This document shows, one piece after another, positions 8,805-17,413 of a DNA stretch of 64,000 nt; position 1 is the first letter of the stretch, and each line of letters starts with the position of its first letter. Source of the DNA: Jiangella gansuensis DSM 44835 (lineage in GTDB: Bacteria; Actinomycetota; Actinomycetes; Jiangellales; Jiangellaceae); NCBI RefSeq assembly GCF_000515395.1, contig NZ_KI911782.1, positions 3,222,606 through 3,286,605 on the forward strand, read 5' to 3'. The notes below the pieces were generated by a model. That model had not been told where the DNA came from, ran no database searches, and saw only the letters and a program-made list of their open reading frames with translations. Both the position numbers and the translations under genes were made by a program.

Positions 8805-9817
8805 CGGGCCACGTTCCCTTCGTCGACGAGCAGATCCTGGCCGACCGGCCGCACGCAGCGCACGGCATGACTGTCCAGCGGGGAGCCGAGCTCGGCCACC
8901 GGCGGCGGGCCGGCCAGGCAGGCGTCGACCGCCCGGTCGCAGCGCGGCTGGAACGCGCAGCCGCGCTCCCACGCCACCGTGTCGCGCGCGGATCCCGGAA
9001 TGGTGTGCAGCAACTGCGACGGGTCGTCGTCGTCGATCCGGGGGATCGACTGGAGCAGCCCGTCGGTGTACGGGTGCGACGGCCGGCCGAACAGCTCCTT
9101 CGTCCGTGCCGACTCCACGATCCGCCCCGAGTACATGACGTGCACCGTGTCGCAGAGACCCGCCACCACGCCCAGGTCGTGAGTGATCATGATGAGTCCG
9201 CAGCCGGACTCCGCGACCAGCGTGCGCAGGAGGTCCAGGATCTGTGCCTGGATGGTGACGTCGAGCGCCGTCGTCGGCTCGTCGGCGATGAGGAGCTTCG
9301 GCCGGCAGGCGATCGCGATGGCGATCATGACCCGCTGCCGCATACCGCCGGACAGCTGGTGCGGGTACTCACCGAGCCGGCGCACCGGGTCCGGGATGCC
9401 GACGCGGCGCAGCAACTGCTCGGCCTCGGCCTTCGCCTCGCCCTTGGCCAGCCCGGCGTGCCGGGTGAGCACCTCGGTGAGCTGCCGGCCGATCGTGACC
9501 ACCGGGTTCAGCGAGGTCATCGGGTCCTGGAAGATCATCGCCACGTCGCGGCCGCGGACGTCGCGCAGGTCGCGCTGGGCCATCGAGGTCAGCTCGTTGC
9601 CGTCCAGCGTGACCGTGCCGGTCCGTTGCGCACCTCGCGCCGGCAGCAGGCCCATCACGGCCAGCGACGTGACCGACTTGCCCGAGCCGGACTCGCCGAC
9701 GATGCCGACCGACTGGCCGGCGTCGACGTCGAAGGTGACGCCGTCGACGGCGCGCACTGTCCGCTGGCCGGAACGGGTGAACGTGACCGAGAGGTCGCGC
9801 ACTTCGAGCAGGCTCAT
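8801..9817 (-). CDS. ABC transporter ATP-binding protein, DppD/OppD type
   Basis: 338 residues with Walker A GESGSGKS, signature [16 protein letters not shown], Walker [13 protein letters not shown] and H-loop [10 protein letters not shown], followed by the OppD-type Cys-containing tail ([15 protein letters not shown]). With the DppF-like protein it forms the ATPase dimer of a peptide-class importer. It follows the permease gene by 4 bp. Confidence 0.92.
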   Translation of the reverse strand: MSLLEVRDLSVTFTRSGQRTVRAVDGVTFDVDAGQSVGIVGESGSGKSVTSLAVMGLLPARGAQRTGTVTLDGNELTSMAQRDLRDVRGRDVAMIFQDPMTSLNPVVTIGRQLTEVLTRHAGLAKGEAKAEAEQLLRRVGIPDPVRRLGEYPHQLSGGMRQRVMIAIAIACRPKLLIADEPTTALDVTIQAQILDLLRTLVAESGCGLIMITHDLGVVAGLCDTVHVMYSGRIVESARTKELFGRPSHPYTDGLLQSIPRIDDDDPSQLLHTIPGSARDTVAWERGCAFQPRCDRAVDACLAGPPPVAELGSPLDSHAVRCVRPVGQDLLVDEGNVAR

Positions 9818-9821
9818 GTCG

Positions 9822-10763
9822 TCACCGCCGGAACTTCGGGTCGAGGGCCTCGCGCAGCGACTCGCCGACCAGCGTGAAGCCGAGGGCGGCCAGCACGATG
9901 GCCAGGCCCGGATAGATCGCCAGCATCGGCGACGACGTCAGGGTGTCCTGCGCGTCGGTGAGCATGCGGCCCCACTCGGGCGCGGACGGGTCGCTGCCGG
10001 ACAGGCCGAGGAAGGCCAGGCCCGCTGCCTCGACGATCGCCAGCGCCAGCGTGAGCGTGCCCTGCACCAGCACCGGGGTGAACGAGTTCGGCAGCACGTG
10101 CCGGAATACGATGGCCGCGCGGGAGATGCCCAGTGACCGCGCCGCCAGCACGTAGTCGGCGCCGCGCTGCCCGAGCATCTCGCCGCGGAGCAGCCGGGCG
10201 AAGATCGGCACGTTCACCACGGCGATCGCGATCATCACCGACGTCAGGCTCTGGCCGAGCATCGCCGCGACGGCGATGGCGAACAGCAGGCCCGGCACCG
10301 AGAGCATGATGTCGACGATCCGCATGACGACGGTGTCGACCCAGCCGCCGAATGCGCCGGCCAGGATGCCGAGCGCGATGCCGGCCGCGGCGCCCAGCGC
10401 CAGTGCCACCACGCCGATCAGCAGCGACTGGCGCGCACCGTAGATGATGCGCGAGAACACGTCGCGGCCGAGCGGGTCGATGCCCAGCCAGTGCTCCGCC
10501 GACGGCCCGGGATAGACACCTGGGCGCACCTGGTCGAGCCAGGAGTTGTCGGTGGGGGAGTACGGCGCGATCCACGGCGCGAAGATCGCAACCAGCACGA
10601 AGATCGCGATGAGGACCATGCCCACCACGGCCATCGGGTTGCGGAACAGCCGGTGGACGGCCTCCCGGCTGAGGCTGCGCGGCGGGCGCGCCTTCTCGGT
10701 GGGATCGGTTTCGGCGGAGCCGGCCGGAACCGGCCCTTCCGCCATCACGTCGCTGGTGGTCAT
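9822..10763 (-). CDS. ABC transporter permease, DppC/OppC type
   Basis: 313 residues. The N-terminal 40 residues are polar, then come the OppC_N segment (NPMAVVGMVLIAIFVLVAIF), the HWLGIDPLGRDVFSRIIYG motif typical of DppC, and five more membrane spans with the cytoplasmic EAA loop (AARSLGISRAAIVFRHVLPN). The ATG at 10763 overlaps the stop of the DppB-like gene (ATGA). Confidence 0.91.
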   Translation of the reverse strand: MTTSDVMAEGPVPAGSAETDPTEKARPPRSLSREAVHRLFRNPMAVVGMVLIAIFVLVAIFAPWIAPYSPTDNSWLDQVRPGVYPGPSAEHWLGIDPLGRDVFSRIIYGARQSLLIGVVALALGAAAGIALGILAGAFGGWVDTVVMRIVDIMLSVPGLLFAIAVAAMLGQSLTSVMIAIAVVNVPIFARLLRGEMLGQRGADYVLAARSLGISRAAIVFRHVLPNSFTPVLVQGTLTLALAIVEAAGLAFLGLSGSDPSAPEWGRMLTDAQDTLTSSPMLAIYPGLAIVLAALGFTLVGESLREALDPKFRR

Positions 10764-11764
10764 GACACCCTCACCCGCGGATCGAGCAGCCCGTAGACCA
10801 GGTCCACGATCATGTTGACGATGACGTAGATCACGGCGATGACCAGGATGAACCCCTGAATGGTCGGGAAATCGCGCTGGACGATGCCGTCGGCCATGAA
10901 CTTGCCGACTCCGGCGAACGCGAACACCGTCTCGGTGAGCACCGCCCCGGCCAGCATGACACCCAGCTGCAGCCCGATCACCGTCGTGACCGGCAGCATG
11001 GAGTTCTTGAGCACGTGCCGCCGGGTGATGGTCCCGGGCAGCAGGCCCTTGGCTTCGGCGGTGCGGACGTAATCCTCGTTGACGACGTTCAGGACCGAGG
11101 CCCGGGTGATGCGCACGATCACCGCCAGCGGGATGGACGACAGTGCCACCGCCGGCAGGATCAGATGCTGGATGGCGTCCCAGCTGGCGCCCAGGTTGCC
11201 GGTGACGATGCCGTCGAGCACGTAGAAGCCGGTGGGATGCTCGGACCGTGACCGCGGATCTGACCGGCCGGCGGTGGGCAGCCAGCCCAGCTCGACCGCG
11301 AAGACGTACTTGAGGATGTAGGCGAGGAAGAAGATCGGGATGGTTACGCCGAGCAGCGAGCCGGACACCACCACGGAGTCGACCCACGACCCGTAACGGC
11401 GGGCGGCCAGGTACCCGAGCGGGATCCCCACGCACACCGCGATGAGCAGCGCGGCGAACGCGAGCTCGATGGTGGCGGGGAATCGTCGCACCATCTCCTC
11501 GACGACCGGCTGGCCGGTCTGCAGCGACGCGCCGAAGTCCAGCCGGACCGCCCGCCCCAGGAACTGCAGGTACTGCTCCCAGAGCGGGCGGTCCAGGCCG
11601 AGCTGTGACTCGATCGCCGCGACCGCCTCCGGGGTGGCTCGCTCGCCGAGCAACGCGTAGGCCGGGCCACCGGGAAGGGCCCGGACCCACGCGAACAGCA
11701 GGACCGACAGGCCCAGCAGGATCGGCACGAGCAGCGCGAGCCGCCGGACGATGAATCGCAGCAC
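10760..11764 (-). CDS. ABC transporter permease, DppB/OppB type
   Basis: 334 residues. It starts with the DppB-type segment MLRFIVRRLALLVPILLGLS, then LPGGPAYALLGERATPEA, and six membrane spans with the EAA loop (TAEAKGLLPGTITRRHVLKN). It forms the translocation channel with the DppC-like protein. It begins 7 bp after the binding-protein gene. Confidence 0.91.
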   Translation of the reverse strand: MLRFIVRRLALLVPILLGLSVLLFAWVRALPGGPAYALLGERATPEAVAAIESQLGLDRPLWEQYLQFLGRAVRLDFGASLQTGQPVVEEMVRRFPATIELAFAALLIAVCVGIPLGYLAARRYGSWVDSVVVSGSLLGVTIPIFFLAYILKYVFAVELGWLPTAGRSDPRSRSEHPTGFYVLDGIVTGNLGASWDAIQHLILPAVALSSIPLAVIVRITRASVLNVVNEDYVRTAEAKGLLPGTITRRHVLKNSMLPVTTVIGLQLGVMLAGAVLTETVFAFAGVGKFMADGIVQRDFPTIQGFILVIAVIYVIVNMIVDLVYGLLDPRVRVS

Positions 11765-11771
11765 GTGACGG

Positions 11772-13439
11772 TCAGCCCTCGATGTCGACGAGCTTGAAGT
11801 ACTCCAGGCTCACCGGCGACGGGGTGTAGCCGGTGATGTGTCCGGCGACGGCCAGCAGCGGCTGGTTGTGCACGAACGGCACGCCCGGGATGTACTCGTA
11901 CAGGAGCTGGTTGATCTCTTCGTACAGCGCTTCCCGCTCCGCTTGGTCGGTCAGGCTGAGCGCCTCGTTCAACTTCGCCTGGATGTTCTGGTCTGCGAAG
12001 CCGAACTCGGGCCGGTCCTGCCGGAAGAAGGTGCCGACGAAGTTGTCCGGGTCGGCGTAGTCACCGGTCCAGCCGAGCAGGTGGAGCTGGCCGAGCCCGT
12101 CGCCCTGGATGTTCTGCAGGTAGTCCGGCGTCCACGGGACGGTCTTCGGGACGATGGTGAAGCCGACGGCCTGCAGGTCGGCGGCGAACGACTCGTATAC
12201 GGCCTGCGGGTCCGGCATGTACGGCCGGGACACGTCGGCGGGGTACCAGAACTCCAGCGTCAGGTCGGTCTCGCCGGACTGCGCGATGAGATCGCGAGCC
12301 AGGTCGGGGTCGTACTCGTAGCCCTCGATGCTGTCGTTGTAGCCCCACTGGTCCGGCGGGAGGAACTGGTTGGCGACGACGGCACCCTCCGGGTACGCGG
12401 CGTCGAGGAGGCCCTGCCGGTTCAGTGCGTGCGAGATGGCCTGCCGGATGAGCGGGTTCTGCAGTAGCGGGACCTTGTTGTTGAAGCCGACGTAGCCGAC
12501 GTTGAAGGCCGGCCGCTCGAGGACCTGGGACCCGCCGGACTCCAGCGCGCCGATGTCCGCGGCGTTGACGCCTTCGTACGCGTCGATCTCGCCGTTCTGC
12601 AGGGCCTGCAGGCGAGCCGTCGGGTCCGGGATGGACCGGAAGATGATCTCGTCCAGCGCTGGGGCGTCGCCCCAGTAGTCCTCGTTGCGCTCGAGGACGA
12701 GACTCTCACCGCGGTCCCAGCTGACGAACTGGAACGGGCCGGTGCCGGCGACGACCTCACTGCCGAAGCCGCCGGTGTATGAGAAGGAGTCCCCAGTGGC
12801 CTCGATGTCGGTGCCGCCCTCTTCGATGGCCTTCGGGCTGGCGATGGAGAACGCCGGCAGCACGAGGCCGGCCAGCAGCGCCGACGAGGGCTCGGTGAGG
12901 TGCAGCGTCGCGGTGAGCTCGTCAGTGACCTCACAGGACTGGTACCGGCTGGTGTCGGGGGCGGAGTCGATCTCCTTGGTGGCGAAGCCACCGAACACCG
13001 TCTGCCAGTAGTACGTGACGTCACCGCTCTGCGCCGGGCCGGTGAAGTTGTACCAGCGGTCGAAGTTGTAGCAGACCGCTTCGGCGTTGAGCGGTTCCCC
13101 GTCGTGGAACGTGACGCCGTCTCGCAGCTGGAAGGTGTAGGTGAGGCCGTCGGGGCTGATCTCCCACTCCTCGGCCAGCCCGGGTGCCACCTCGGTGGTG
13201 CCGGGCTCCAGGGCGACCAGGGTCTCGTAGACCTGGAAGATCACCCGGAACGATTCGCCGTCCGACACATAGGCCGCGTCCAGCGTCTTGGGGTCCTCGG
13301 ACGCACCGAAGACGAAGGTCTTCGGGTCGCCGGAACCTGCGCCGGAGTCGTCGCCGGAATCCTCACCCCCGCAGGCTGCGACCAGCCCGACGGCAGCGGT
13401 GAGGGCGACGAGTCGCCCGACGTTGCGGTGCACACGCAT
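11772..13439 (-). CDS. Peptide-class ABC transporter substrate-binding lipoprotein
   Basis: 555 residues of the SBP_bac_5 (DppA/OppA) family. A lipoprotein signal ends in GLVAACGG. The mature part opens with an acidic linker and FVFGASEDPKTLDAAYVSDGES, and has the family motif near LRDGVTFHDGEPLNAEAV. The start at 13439 has a perfect AGGAGG. It is the first gene of the long minus-strand run, and its promoter region holds two palindromes that match the operator at 4664. The family takes peptides, and some members take amino-acid derivatives. Given the catabolic genes, hydroxyproline-containing peptides or hydroxyproline itself are the likely ligand (inferred). Confidence 0.9.
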   Translation of the reverse strand: MRVHRNVGRLVALTAAVGLVAACGGEDSGDDSGAGSGDPKTFVFGASEDPKTLDAAYVSDGESFRVIFQVYETLVALEPGTTEVAPGLAEEWEISPDGLTYTFQLRDGVTFHDGEPLNAEAVCYNFDRWYNFTGPAQSGDVTYYWQTVFGGFATKEIDSAPDTSRYQSCEVTDELTATLHLTEPSSALLAGLVLPAFSIASPKAIEEGGTDIEATGDSFSYTGGFGSEVVAGTGPFQFVSWDRGESLVLERNEDYWGDAPALDEIIFRSIPDPTARLQALQNGEIDAYEGVNAADIGALESGGSQVLERPAFNVGYVGFNNKVPLLQNPLIRQAISHALNRQGLLDAAYPEGAVVANQFLPPDQWGYNDSIEGYEYDPDLARDLIAQSGETDLTLEFWYPADVSRPYMPDPQAVYESFAADLQAVGFTIVPKTVPWTPDYLQNIQGDGLGQLHLLGWTGDYADPDNFVGTFFRQDRPEFGFADQNIQAKLNEALSLTDQAEREALYEEINQLLYEYIPGVPFVHNQPLLAVAGHITGYTPSPVSLEYFKLVDIEG

Positions 13440-13626
13440 GGGTCCTCCTTGGTTCGACGTGCGACAAGGCCGAGGGGGCGGTCTGTTGTCGGTGCCGGTG
13501 TGACCGGCGCTTCGACCGGGACGTACCGTGTCGACCGGAACGTACCGTCGCCGTGATGCCGGGCACGGGCAGGTACCCGTGGTCTCCGAGCGCCACAGAC
13601 GACACATTTACCATCAGAGACGACTC

Positions 13627-13647
13627 AGTGCGATGTGCTATTGCACT
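13627..13647. promoter_or_regulatory. Operator-like palindrome before the binding-protein gene
   Basis: AGTGC at one end and GCACT at the other, with ATGTG and AT at the same inner places as the site at 4664 (15 of 21 positions identical). It lies 188 bp before the importer start, in an AT-rich stretch where a promoter would be expected. Confidence 0.65.
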
Positions 13648-13754
13648 ACTGTGTCCTAATCGTAACGCGGTGGATTTCCTCCGACTTGTCCGTTCTTGAG
13701 AATGGATCTCGGGGTAGTGGCATAGTGCCAGGAACCCCTTGTTCTACGTGAACT

Positions 13755-13772
13755 GTGACAGTACAATGTCAC
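13755..13772. promoter_or_regulatory. Second operator-like palindrome in the divergent region
   Basis: GTGACA, six spacer bases, TGTCAC: perfect arms. The outer bases and AATGTCAC are the same as in the 4664 site, but the centre is one base shorter. It is placed between the two divergent promoters. Confidence 0.6.
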
Positions 13773-13943
13773 CCTCGTCGTTCATTCAGGCTCGTTCCGC
13801 ACATCCTCCTCGATGCTCCGGCCGGTCGGGCGTGTCCGCAGCGCGCTCGACCGGCCGGATGAGCGGCGGTGCCCGTGCGGACGCGTCCGCCGGGGGCGCG
13901 CGGCACCGTTACCACTTCGGCATGCTGAGGGTGGTGACGAGAT

Positions 13944-13962
13944 ATGTGCAATGTCGTATTTT
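13944..13962 (+). promoter_or_regulatory. Operator half site and possible -10 before the first M6 peptidase gene
   Basis: ATGTG-N-AATGTC matches the centre and right half of the operator at 4664 (only one difference over twelve bases). It is followed at once by TATTTT, a fair -10 element, about 50 bp before the peptidase ATG. If real, it puts the peptidase under the same regulator as the catabolic genes. Confidence 0.4.
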
Positions 13963-14011
13963 ATCGCCAACGAAGTGCTGTCCGCCCCCGGGCAGCGCGT
14001 GAGGAGAGCGC

Positions 14012-16123
14012 ATGCGCATGAGGCTGAAGACCACTCGGCGACGAGGGGCGGCCGGCGTCGCGGCACTGGCCGTGTCGGCCCTCGTCATCGGCACCGCCGG
14101 CGCCGGCCAGGCCGCCCCGCCGGACTTCGAAGTCGCCCCGATCGACCCACAGAGCTGGCAGAACCAGTACGACATGACGTGGGACGACTGGACCGACATT
14201 CCCGGCACCGAATGGAACGACCCCGACGTCAAGCCCAGCGATCGCGGGCTGCGCATCGCGCTCGTCGCGGTGGACTTCCCAGACCAGCCGTTCGTCATCA
14301 CGCAGCCGAAGCAGAGCGACCTGTTCGGGAACCCGCAGATCGACCCGATTTCGCGCGACGAAGTGCCGCAGTTCTACCACGACTTCTACATGATCCCGAA
14401 CGAGCACAACCGTGGCCGCACCATCCACGAGTACTGGATGGAGCAGAGCCGCGGGAAGCTCGGCGTGAGCGAGATGGACGTGTTCGGTGCCTACCAGGTG
14501 CCGCGCAACCTGTTCGAGTACGGCCTCAACGAATGGGGGCAGCAGTCCGCCTGTCCCGAGGGCTTCACCTGTAACGGCAACCTCGACCGCGACGTCGACA
14601 CGGTCTGGCAGGCCGACCTGGCCGAGAAGGGCATCCCGTGCCCCGACAGCCGGTGCGGCTACGACGTCATCCTGCGGGTCTACGCCGGCTACGACGAGAC
14701 CAGCATCTGGCAGGAATACGGCGAGATGATGTTCAACACCAAGGAGGACATCCCCGACGAGTGGGGTCCCCCGGAGTGGGTCGACCCGGACAACGAGATG
14801 CCGAACTGGGCACCCACCCGCTACGTCGAGTGGACCTCCTGGCGCGCGGCCGCACAGCAGTGGGGCCTGTCGTCCATCCGCCAGGCGGAGAGTTCGGGCA
14901 CCATCACGCACGAGATGGGGCACTTCTTCTTCCGCATCGGCGACAACAACAACAACCCGTTCACGGACCGGCAGAACCCGCCGCAGCCGTTCCACCGGGT
15001 GGGGTCGGCGCCCTGGGACATGATGGACCGCGGCTCGTTCAACGGCCCCGGTGGTCATCACATGCGCTGGGTGGTGCCCCCGAACATGGGCGGGTGGTCC
15101 CCGTCCGGCCTGATGGTCCGCAACAAGATCCACGCGGGCATCCTGCCGAAGGAGAACGTCCTCGACGTCAACCGGGAGGCGCTGGCCGAGACCGGTGTCG
15201 TCGTCGACACCGTCACCGCGCGGGCCGTCGACCCCGGCCCCGAAGGCACCTCCGCGGTCAAGGTGCGCCTGGACGGCGAGGGCCGGCCGGACCGCACGCC
15301 GGACTGTGACATCAACACCGACCCGTTCTGTCACGGCAACACCGGCTGGGACCACTACACGATGGAAGTGGTCGACCAGATGGGCTTCGACTCGTTCAAC
15401 CCGGACAGCGGCGTGATCATCGCCAAGAACAAGACGAACGAGGACCGCAACAACACCTGCGGTTACAACTGCTTCAACTGGGTCATCGACGCCAACCCCG
15501 ACGACATCGGCCTGGTCGACTACTACCGTCCTGACGGAACCCCCGTCATGGCGACCATCGCCGACCACCGGCAGCTCAACGACGCCGCCTTCCACGCCGG
15601 GCTGAACTCCGGGTCGGAGTACGAGTACGTCGACGAGGCGAACCGGCTGCACTTCTACGTCGTCGACCTCGAGCGCGACGACGAGGGCGTGCTCTCCTAC
15701 ACGCTGGCGGTCCGGTCGCTTGACGGATCCGGCGAGCAGGAGCGCGGGGTCGGGCTGGGCGACGCCGAGGTCGAAGGGCTGCGCACCAGCCAGGCCGCGC
15801 AGTGCACCTTCCCGCTCACCAACACCGGCGAGGCCGCGGCGAACACCGCCGGCCACACCAGCGACGTCACCGGGAAGCTCGACAGCGACGTCTACCGGCT
15901 CGCCGTCGACTCCAGCGGCAAGGGCTGGACGGCGCAGCTCGACAACGCGCTGACCACCGCCGGCGCCGGCGAGACGGTCGAGGTCCCGGTGTACGTCACC
16001 CGGGAGCCGACCGCCGCGCGTGACACCACGGTCACTCTCACCGCGACCTCCGAGAGCGACCCGTCGGCCACTCAGCAGGTCACCTGCACCGTGGCCGTGA
16101 AGGACACCAACCCCCGGCGCTGA
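14012..16123 (+). CDS. Exported M6-family (immune inhibitor A-like) metallopeptidase
   Basis: 703 residues. A Sec signal (RRRGAAGVAALAVSALVIG, cleavage after GQAA) is followed by a short prodomain-like stretch and the M6 catalytic domain. The zinc motif is THEMGHFFFRIGDN near residue 300, one residue longer between the second His and the Asp than the common HExxHxxGxxD. The downstream Met-turn reads WDMMDRGSFNGPGG. About 300 C-terminal residues form beta-rich domains with an NPDTGEAAAN-like (TNTGEAAANT) CARDB-type segment. It is secreted and presumably cuts protein substrates. The start has GAGGAG upstream. It shares its overall plan with the protein at 18840-21191 and is divergent from the hydroxyproline run. 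Confidence 0.9.
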   Translation: MRMRLKTTRRRGAAGVAALAVSALVIGTAGAGQAAPPDFEVAPIDPQSWQNQYDMTWDDWTDIPGTEWNDPDVKPSDRGLRIALVAVDFPDQPFVITQPKQSDLFGNPQIDPISRDEVPQFYHDFYMIPNEHNRGRTIHEYWMEQSRGKLGVSEMDVFGAYQVPRNLFEYGLNEWGQQSACPEGFTCNGNLDRDVDTVWQADLAEKGIPCPDSRCGYDVILRVYAGYDETSIWQEYGEMMFNTKEDIPDEWGPPEWVDPDNEMPNWAPTRYVEWTSWRAAAQQWGLSSIRQAESSGTITHEMGHFFFRIGDNNNNPFTDRQNPPQPFHRVGSAPWDMMDRGSFNGPGGHHMRWVVPPNMGGWSPSGLMVRNKIHAGILPKENVLDVNREALAETGVVVDTVTARAVDPGPEGTSAVKVRLDGEGRPDRTPDCDINTDPFCHGNTGWDHYTMEVVDQMGFDSFNPDSGVIIAKNKTNEDRNNTCGYNCFNWVIDANPDDIGLVDYYRPDGTPVMATIADHRQLNDAAFHAGLNSGSEYEYVDEANRLHFYVVDLERDDEGVLSYTLAVRSLDGSGEQERGVGLGDAEVEGLRTSQAAQCTFPLTNTGEAAANTAGHTSDVTGKLDSDVYRLAVDSSGKGWTAQLDNALTTAGAGETVEVPVYVTREPTAARDTTVTLTATSESDPSATQQVTCTVAVKDTNPRR

Positions 16124-16144
16124 CCTCGCCGGTCCCTTCCCGAA

Positions 16145-16184
16145 GGCCGGCCCGGGCCCGTCCGACGACGGGCCCGGGCCGGCC
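16145..16184 (+). terminator. Rho-independent-like terminator after the first M6 peptidase
   Basis: A perfect 18-bp GC-only stem (GGCCGGCCCGGGCCCGTC and its complement) with a 4-base loop, 21 bp after the stop codon. No T-tract follows, as is common in actinobacteria. Confidence 0.8.
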
Positions 16185-16195
16185 GCGAAGGAGAC

Positions 16196-16297
16196 ATGCC
16201 GATGAGAACCAAGGATGGATCCCGCCGTTCGTCTCGCACCGCACGTCACGCCTTCGCCGCCGCGACCCGCCCTGGCTGCCGGCACCCCGTCGCCTGA
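16196..16297 (+). CDS. Candidate 33-residue ORF with a strong ribosome site
   Basis: ATG at 16196 is preceded by AAGGAGAC and the frame runs 33 codons to a TGA fourteen bases before the next GTG start. The product is basic (Arg/Ser-rich), has no membrane segment and resembles nothing known to me. It may be a leader that couples translation to the lipoprotein genes, or a chance frame behind a good Shine-Dalgarno site. Confidence 0.3.
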   Translation: MPMRTKDGSRRSSRTARHAFAAATRPGCRHPVA

Positions 16298-16310
16298 GGA
16301 GGACACCCCT

Positions 16311-16757
16311 GTGCGCGCTCTGCTTCGCCGCTCCGGCTGGCTGACGGCGGCCCTGGCGGTCGCCGTCGTGGCCGGCTGTTCCGACGCCGGTGAGACCGGC
16401 TCCGACGCGGGCGCCGTCGTGCGGGTGCTGGTCGCCGACGGCAATCTGCGCTCGCTCGGCGAACCATGCAACGGCGCGGGCGCGTTCCGCTCGGTGCACG
16501 CCGAGGCCGGCTTCGTCATCGAGGACGCCGACGGGGTCGAGGTGGCCCACGGCGTCCTGCCCGGCGGGACCGCGGCGAAACTCATGGATGTCGATTTCCG
16601 CGAGGGGATGCGGCAGCCGACCATGTGCGTCATGGAAGTCGAGGTCGACGGCCTCACCGCGGCCGAGGGCCATCAGTTCGTCGTCGGCGACGGGTTCAGC
16701 GCACCCATCGAGGCCACCGACGATGCCGGAATCCTGGGAGAGGTGTTGGTCTCGTGA
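16311..16757 (+). CDS. Small lipoprotein of unknown function
   Basis: 148 residues from a GTG with GAGGAGG upstream. The signal sequence ends in a lipobox (AVVAGC), so the protein should be anchored on the outer face of the membrane. The mature part has two further Cys (GEPCNGAG and PTMCVMEV) that could form a disulfide, and looks like a single beta-sandwich domain. No family is recognised. It overlaps the thioredoxin-like gene by GTGA, which suggests that the two work together, for instance on folding or maturation of the secreted peptidases (inference). Confidence 0.7.
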   Translation: MRALLRRSGWLTAALAVAVVAGCSDAGETGSDAGAVVRVLVADGNLRSLGEPCNGAGAFRSVHAEAGFVIEDADGVEVAHGVLPGGTAAKLMDVDFREGMRQPTMCVMEVEVDGLTAAEGHQFVVGDGFSAPIEATDDAGILGEVLVS

Positions 16758-17323
16758 ACCGCAGCGGAGTCGGCGCGCGCGCCGTCGTGGCCCTCGGAAT
16801 GACCGTCGGCCTGGTGCTCGGGTTGGGCGGGTGTTCGTCGGACGACGACGCCGTTGCCTTCGAGCTGCCCGGGGCCGTGCCCGCCGACGTCCAGTTCGTC
16901 GACGCCCCCGCCACGGCGCCGCCGGCACCGGACTTCGAGGTCGAGCTCCTGGACGGCTCGACGCTCGACATCGCCGAGCAGTGGGACGAGCGCCCGGTCG
17001 TCCTCGTGTTCTTCGAGTCGTGGTGCGAGCTGTGTGCGAACCAGCAGGACGACATCACCGCGGTGAGCGAGGAGTTCCGCGATTCGGTGCTGGTGGTCGG
17101 GATCGGCAACCGGACCAGCGTCGACGACGCCACCGCCTACCTGCGTGAGCACGACATCACCTACCCGATCGGCCTGGACGCCGACGGGGAGATCTGGCGC
17201 CGCTACGGAGTCGACGAACCACCCCTGGTGGCGCTGATCGCCAAGGGCGGACAGCTGGTACGCGGCTGGCCCGGCGGCGTCGACGACCTCGGCGCGCAGC
17301 TCCGCGAGTTCGTCGTCGAATGA
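16754..17323 (+). CDS. TlpA/ResA-like thioredoxin-fold lipoprotein
   Basis: 189 residues from GTG. The lipobox is LGLGGC; the thioredoxin fold follows with FFESWCELCANQ, a CxxC redox site (CELC), and the cis-Pro region DEPPLVALIAKGG. This is the redoxin/AhpC-TSA type usually tethered outside the cell to reduce or form disulfides. Both M6 peptidases nearby have several Cys outside the signal, so an oxidative-folding role for them is possible. It is translationally coupled to the lipoprotein before it. Confidence 0.85.
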   Translation: MNRSGVGARAVVALGMTVGLVLGLGGCSSDDDAVAFELPGAVPADVQFVDAPATAPPAPDFEVELLDGSTLDIAEQWDERPVVLVFFESWCELCANQQDDITAVSEEFRDSVLVVGIGNRTSVDDATAYLREHDITYPIGLDADGEIWRRYGVDEPPLVALIAKGGQLVRGWPGGVDDLGAQLREFVVE

Positions 17324-17413
17324 CCTGCGGCGATCACACGGGTGCCGCGCACGGATAGGAGCGCTGGCCCAACGGATGACCACGGGGACCGAACGGCGGT
17401 AGCGGAGGCGACA

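Larger units (their letters stand above)
13440..14011. other. Divergent control region between the importer/hydroxyproline run and the M6 peptidase
   Basis: 572 bp with no convincing gene on either strand. The middle is clearly AT-richer than its surroundings (13600-13780 and 13940-13975). It holds two operator-like palindromes and one matching half site, listed separately. Confidence 0.7.

Noticed and set aside
9822-11690. One long frame that might suggest a fused double permease
   Set aside because: The N-terminal half is a shadow frame of the DppB-like gene; the true DppC-like gene starts at 10763 in an ATGA overlap.
13961-16657. 898-codon minus-strand ORF
   Set aside because: Antisense to the M6 peptidase gene, which has a signal peptide, zinc motif and ribosome site; the antisense frame shows only low-complexity Val/Gly/Asp patterns.
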